Source of the DNA: Oreohelix idahoensis
Lineage: Eukaryota; Mollusca; Gastropoda; Stylommatophora; Oreohelicidae
Reading direction: 5' to 3'
Length of the DNA stretch: 64,000 nt
Assembly (NCBI GenBank): GCA_024509875.1
Contig: JAMPIV010021219.1
Location: forward strand, 248,001 to 312,000
Below are positions 59,565 to 64,000 of the stretch, one piece after another. Numbering within the stretch: the first letter of the stretch is position 1; the number at the start of each line of letters is the position of its first letter. The notes beneath the pieces are model-generated. The model saw nothing but the letters and a program-made list of their open reading frames with translations. It had not been told where the DNA came from and did no database searches. Both the position numbers and the translations under genes were made by a program.

Positions 59565-60150
59565 TACTTATAAAGGCTGATTCATCTTTTGGTCACGCTG
59601 ATTGATAACAAGATGAAATGTCACTTTTTTCTATCATGGATAGGAACTTCCTTGTATCAACGGACACAGAAGTTATTTGGAACAGAGGACCTATCTACTT
59701 TCTCGTGCGATGAGCTCACTGCAAAATCTACCACATATATTAGGCAGCGTACTCATCTCATTATTGCACGGCACAAATTCTGGCAATCCATGAAGAAATC
59801 TGACCAAACAAACTCACAGTGGATTGCAGAATTAGGAGACCAGGCAACTGATTGCACATTTACCTGTCTCGAGGAAGGATGTGGCCATATGCTAATTGAT
59901 GAAAGAATTCGTGACATGTTATTGCAACACACACCTCATGAATTTATACGTAGAACGGTTTTATCTGAAGGAAATCAATCTCTCAAGAAGATTCACACGT
60001 TGCAGTCTTATATGAAACTACATGTATTGCCAGTGAAACTCTCAGAGGAGATGACACATTTCAGTCAGATGCTAATGTTGTGAAGCCCCAGTATAGAAAG
60101 AAGAGGCCACAGCCACTCACTCGCTCAACTACAACACAGATTCGATGCTG

Positions 60151-60430
60151 AGGTAAATTACAATCTTATCATTATGCCGATGTATTGTGAACTAATTATT
60201 GCACAAATACACAAACAAAGACATTCAAAACAAAGATCTGTTTTCTAGCTTGACTAACACACAAATAAAACATACAAATATTAGAAGCACAACAACTTTT
60301 ATCTGAAAATAAGATGAATTTAAAAAAAAAAATATTCAGATATACAAGAAATTCGACTAAAAGGAAATAATAAGCATTCAATTTATGAATTTAAGAGAAG
60401 TAACAATGAAAAATCTTGAAATACACTCGT
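60151..60430. other. Unannotated DNA
   Basis: Nothing recognised after the gag remnant. Confidence 0.4.
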
Positions 60431-60700
60431 AGAGCGTCCGACTAATAGAGTGGTTAGAGCACTGGTCTATGACGGCAGAGGTGCAGGGTTCGATTCACGG
60501 TATTGACACGCTCAAATCTAACCCAGCTGTAAACTGACTTTGCTCTTGAGTTATCGAAGTAAACGTTAGTGAAGAAGGGAACTGGTCAGCCTTACCTCTG
60601 GATGCTGAACCTAGTACAGCGTACAGTCTCTAACTCTTCACTCACCTACGGCAGGATGTCCTACGTGACTACCGTTACCTTTTATACTCAAAGACGTGGA
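60431..60700 (+). mobile_element. tRNA-headed SINE (SINE-3)
   Basis: The head AGAGCGTCCGACTAATAGAG is followed by TGGTTAGAGCACTGG (A-box region) and CAGGGTTCGATTCACGG (B box, about 60486-60502). The body has CTGACTTTGCTCTTGAGTTA and GAAGGGAACTGG, and a 3' module (60604-60690: CAGTCTCTAACTCTTCACTC, CCTACGGCAGGATGTCCTAC) that is also found inside repeat F. A truncated copy lies at 50880-50998. No clear target duplication. Confidence 0.8.
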
Positions 60701-60919
60701 CAAGGGAGAGGATGCATCGGGCGTGTATACAACTAGTGCGCTACAGGAACAATTAGCATTCACACCCTTCGACAGTTGCTGAGATAGACTGAGCACCTAT
60801 GAGTTTGCCCGGATTGCAGTGAGGTTGATTGTGATCAAATATAACAATAATCAAAACAGGAAGACTGTTAACAAAAAAGCCTGTTGATCTCGCCGCTCTT
60901 AAAGCCTGGCCCCTATATT

Positions 60920-62000
60920 TTTGTGGTGGGTTTATATGTTATTTATGTTAATTATTAATAATTGTCTACAGAGTGAGGTCCAGCTATGTAAGTCCCTGAG
61001 TCTAAAAGTTGATGATGATGTATTCTCAGGGTACCTAACTGCTACCACCCTATGATCTCACTCTGCGAAATATTTTAAGTCTATTAATTTATATGGCTGC
61101 GTGTCTAGGGTAATGTAGGTGTGATGTATGATAACAAATTTAACACAACTGTAACTCAATCTAATAAACTCAAGCAAGACAGTGGTTAACGTTATAGAAT
61201 TAATTTACAATTTTAATTTCCTGACTCTCAAAGGTTTTGAATCAGGAAGGTTAAACTCAAAATAAATGTGGTTATGAACACAGGTAAATACAGTGGATGG
61301 ACATTTTGTCCAATAAATGATATTATTAAAATGTTTCTGTATTTGTATCCCTGGCTGTAGTAACAAGGTATTAAGAAGGGTCACTAGTTGGAAGAACTGT
61401 TCCTTTCATCATGTCACTAGAACGTTTAATTAGAGTGTGGAGGTTAACAATGAAATGAGAAGTCATTAGCACTCAAAACGAAGGCTTATCTTTCAATCCG
61501 TGGCAAGTAGGTGGTTGACTGGAAATATGACACTTTCAGTCCACCCGTGTCTCAGCTGGAGTCAGCTTTTGCAGTTAGATTTTCCAATACAAGAAACAGG
61601 TAAGTTGCCTCGTACACTGCCTCTCCAGGTTTTGTCTTACTGGTTACTCGTTGATGCAACCCTGCAACAATGAACAATGCCTCCCTAAATACACTTCATA
61701 TACACATCTCCACACCTAACTGTCGTGAAACGAGTGTAACCCACTACTTTGTTAATCACTATGTCGAGATACAGATTTGCTTCAACCAATCAACGAGCAA
61801 CGTTCACCAGTCTCTGAGACAGAATAAATTAACGGCCATCTTGTTCACGCAAGATGGCGGATGAAAACTGAATAAAATTAGGCTGTACAGCGCTTGAGAC
61901 TAAACCGGAGGAAACCAATCATTTTGCTCCGCCAGGAACCAACCAAACGCTTTCCTTAAGCATTTACCTACCTATATAATCGGGCGGATTTTATGCATAA
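60920..62000 (+). repeat. Repeat R, copy 4 (partial)
   Basis: TTGTGGTGGGTTTATATGTT, GAGTGAGGTCCAGCTATGTA, AGGGTACCTAACTGCTACCA, TATGATCTCACTCTG, GCGTGTCTAGGGTAATG and TTTTGAATCAGGAAGG follow the order of copies 1 and 3. Homology past about 61.5 kb is weak and the right border is unsure. Confidence 0.7.
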
Positions 62001-62299
62001 TCACACATCACCGACACGACGCCAGAGATACCGACCGACTGAAGAGGAGAAGCTGTCACCTTGATTTATAGCTTACCTGAGGGCATTGACCTGCACCTGC
62101 TTTGCTAAGTCGAGTCAAAATCTGGCCGGTTTGAATCTTAGAGGGTAAATATATTTACGATAACCTTTAGGAAAATAGGCTTTCAGCAGGTCTATAATGT
62201 TGGTATTTGTTGTGTGTCATTTATACTACCTATCAGGTTACTGATTGTATCTTGGGGAAATTAAGTATAATGATTGTATTTCCTATTATGATTGAATAG

Positions 62300-62310
<11 letters not shown>
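62001..62310. other. Unannotated DNA
   Basis: Nothing recognised. Confidence 0.4.
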
Positions 62311-62840
<530 letters not shown>

Positions 62841-64000
62841 TCATAAGAACATAACGTTATTGTTAGGATATATTATAGCACTTGTCAGAGAGGGCCTGGT
62901 ATATTATAGGGGGAAGGACATTGTTGTATCACACTCATGTATTGAATTTATATTATTGAATGTATTCATGCATTGAATTTATATTATTTAATGATATCCA
63001 TGCATTAGTTTATCAGAAAGAATGTTTTGCAAGTAGACACCTGTCTTGTCTCGCTATTGCTAAATCATACTAAGCCATGTTGTCATTCATCCTACATGCA
63101 GACACTGAGACACGCTCATATCATATACAATAGAAATAGGTGGGCTTGAGGACAGAAATTAGCCCCTATTTTTCCTTGTTACAGGTTTTATTCGTGTCCT
63201 AAAACCTGAGATCGTGGGTCGTCAATCCAGCTGCCTGGAACTCCGCAGGAGCATAGAGGTTGTCCTGACTCTACATCTTTGGTCCCCCTCAGTCTTGGGT
63301 GGGCTAAAGGAACGATACTCAGCCGATGTTGTGTGAACCAACCAAAGAAGAACAGACCTTAGAGAGATGAGTACACATTAGTACCATTTCTGTCAGCATT
63401 GTGAGCATAGAAACTGTCAGTGATGAGAAAGTGAAGTAGCATAGCAAGAGACAAAAATAACATCATAGCTGATAAGTGTTATATCCTTAATTAACAGCAC
63501 AGCTGATACATGTACTATAATTGAATAACAGCACAGCTGATATAATTTTTGTTCCTATAATTGGAAAACTTGTTGTAATATTTATTTACATATATATATA
63601 TATAATAAATATTTGTAAATCATATGTAAACTTACAAATTCATTACATTCCATTTTTCAACATTCACCCTTCAGCACAAGAGTAGATAGTGTATATACTA
63701 AATAAATAATAAGGAAATTGTATTTGAAGACTTGTCAATTTTATCATTGTTAAGCAAAATCTGTTTCCTTGTTTTTTAATATCACAGTTAGTTACACAGC
63801 GGAGGTGGCACTTTATGTCGGTCTCCTCTCTACTATTGTTTCGAGATCAGAACATTCACAGCCGTAACTAATTTGTGATACAAGTAGTCCTCTCAGACAC
63901 TGGGACTTCACCATTTTCTGCAGAAATTCTATTTCTGTAATTGTCAGTACTATACTGATCTTAAAGCCAAATAAAACCTCTCGCCACACTGGGGGCTCGT
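62841..64000. other. Unannotated A/T-rich DNA with short duplications
   Basis: TGAATTTATATTATT.AATG blocks are duplicated at about 62943 and 62976, and AACAGCACAGCTGATA occurs twice near 63493 and 63527, with a short (TA)n at 63590-63603. No gene recognised. Confidence 0.5.

Larger units (their letters stand above)
57981..60150 (+). pseudogene. Ty3/gypsy-type gag remnant split by mariner
   Basis: Left part (57981-58243): an ATG followed by a glutamine/lysine-rich N-terminus (LLMQQINQQMRQKKEQREEQ), then, after a one-base shift, LPKPYLPLFSKF. Right part (59565-60150): TFSCDELTAK, HLIIARHKFWQSMKKS, QWIAELGDQATDC, GHMLIDERIRDMLL and VLSEGNQSLKKI, a capsid-like gag pattern (retrotransposon gag domain). 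A CCHC-like remnant is possible at 60140-60175. No protease or pol follows. Without the 1.3-kb mariner the two parts are contiguous. Frames carry several further lesions. It would have encoded the particle-forming structural protein. Confidence 0.75.

Noticed and set aside
60431..60505. Functional tRNA gene
   Set aside because: Boxes are present but the acceptor ends do not pair convincingly and a 200-bp SINE body follows.

Overview
The window is eukaryotic, intron-era repeat DNA from an invertebrate animal. The transposon mix (two or three non-LTR LINE families, mariner, hAT/ZBED, Ty3/gypsy, tRNA-headed SINEs, several satellites) and the intergenic A+T-rich background fit a lophotrochozoan, most likely a mollusc, but that placement is a guess from style and not proven by any host gene. 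I find no intact host protein gene, no rRNA and no convincing functional tRNA in 64 kb. Every recognisable protein is a broken transposable-element protein.

Layout. 0-4 kb: mostly unrecognised DNA, a 26-bp tandem repeat and a retroposon-like antisense fragment. 4.0-5.35 kb: a (TA)n tract, a 32-bp satellite array and a 748-bp repeat here called F. 5.4-9.7 kb: A/T-rich sequence with poly-G/C runs and nothing recognisable. 9.7-12.5 kb: two 3' pieces of LINE family L-B, a short dispersed repeat, and a second array of the same 32-bp satellite. 13.2 kb: a tRNA-headed SINE with a 13-bp target duplication. 14.8-20.2 kb: a complete but dead LINE (family L-A) bounded by a perfect 12-bp target duplication, with foreign DNA inside its endonuclease region. 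20-23.8 kb: small tandem repeats, a second SINE, microsatellites. 23.9-41.0 kb: two copies of an unidentified ~2.4-kb repeat (R) in opposite orientation, enclosing a decayed antisense Ty3/gypsy element, a cytosine-poor G/T-rich tract (33.2-36.1 kb), a poly-C run and a 39-bp satellite. 41.0-42.7 kb: the best L-B copy, with a complete YADD reverse transcriptase core. 45-49 kb: a second 39-bp satellite patch, a third R copy, LINE remnants and an antisense SINE. 50.7-56.5 kb: LINE family L-C pieces with a nested SINE, a 43-bp tandem repeat, a large imperfect inverted repeat built on F (51.8-54.1 kb), an L-B tail, an internally deleted hAT/ZBED pseudogene and a small L-C insertion with an 11-bp target duplication. 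57-60 kb: a Ty3/gypsy gag remnant split by a mariner with long terminal inverted repeats and a TA duplication. 60.4-64 kb: SINE, a fourth R piece, an ~80-bp tandem repeat invaded by (TA)n, and unannotated DNA.

The elements form a nested insertion record rather than a working gene set: SINE into LINE, mariner into gag, unknown DNA into L-A, (TA)n into a tandem unit. The most interesting unexplained structures are the F-based ~1-kb inverted repeat, the R family with its large inverted pair, and a roughly 80-bp sequence module shared by a tRNA-SINE and the otherwise unrelated F repeat. Parts of the window (about 5.6-10.9 kb and 26.7-36 kb) look indel-rich with homopolymer runs and may be poorly polished assembly. 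All identities and boundaries were judged by eye.
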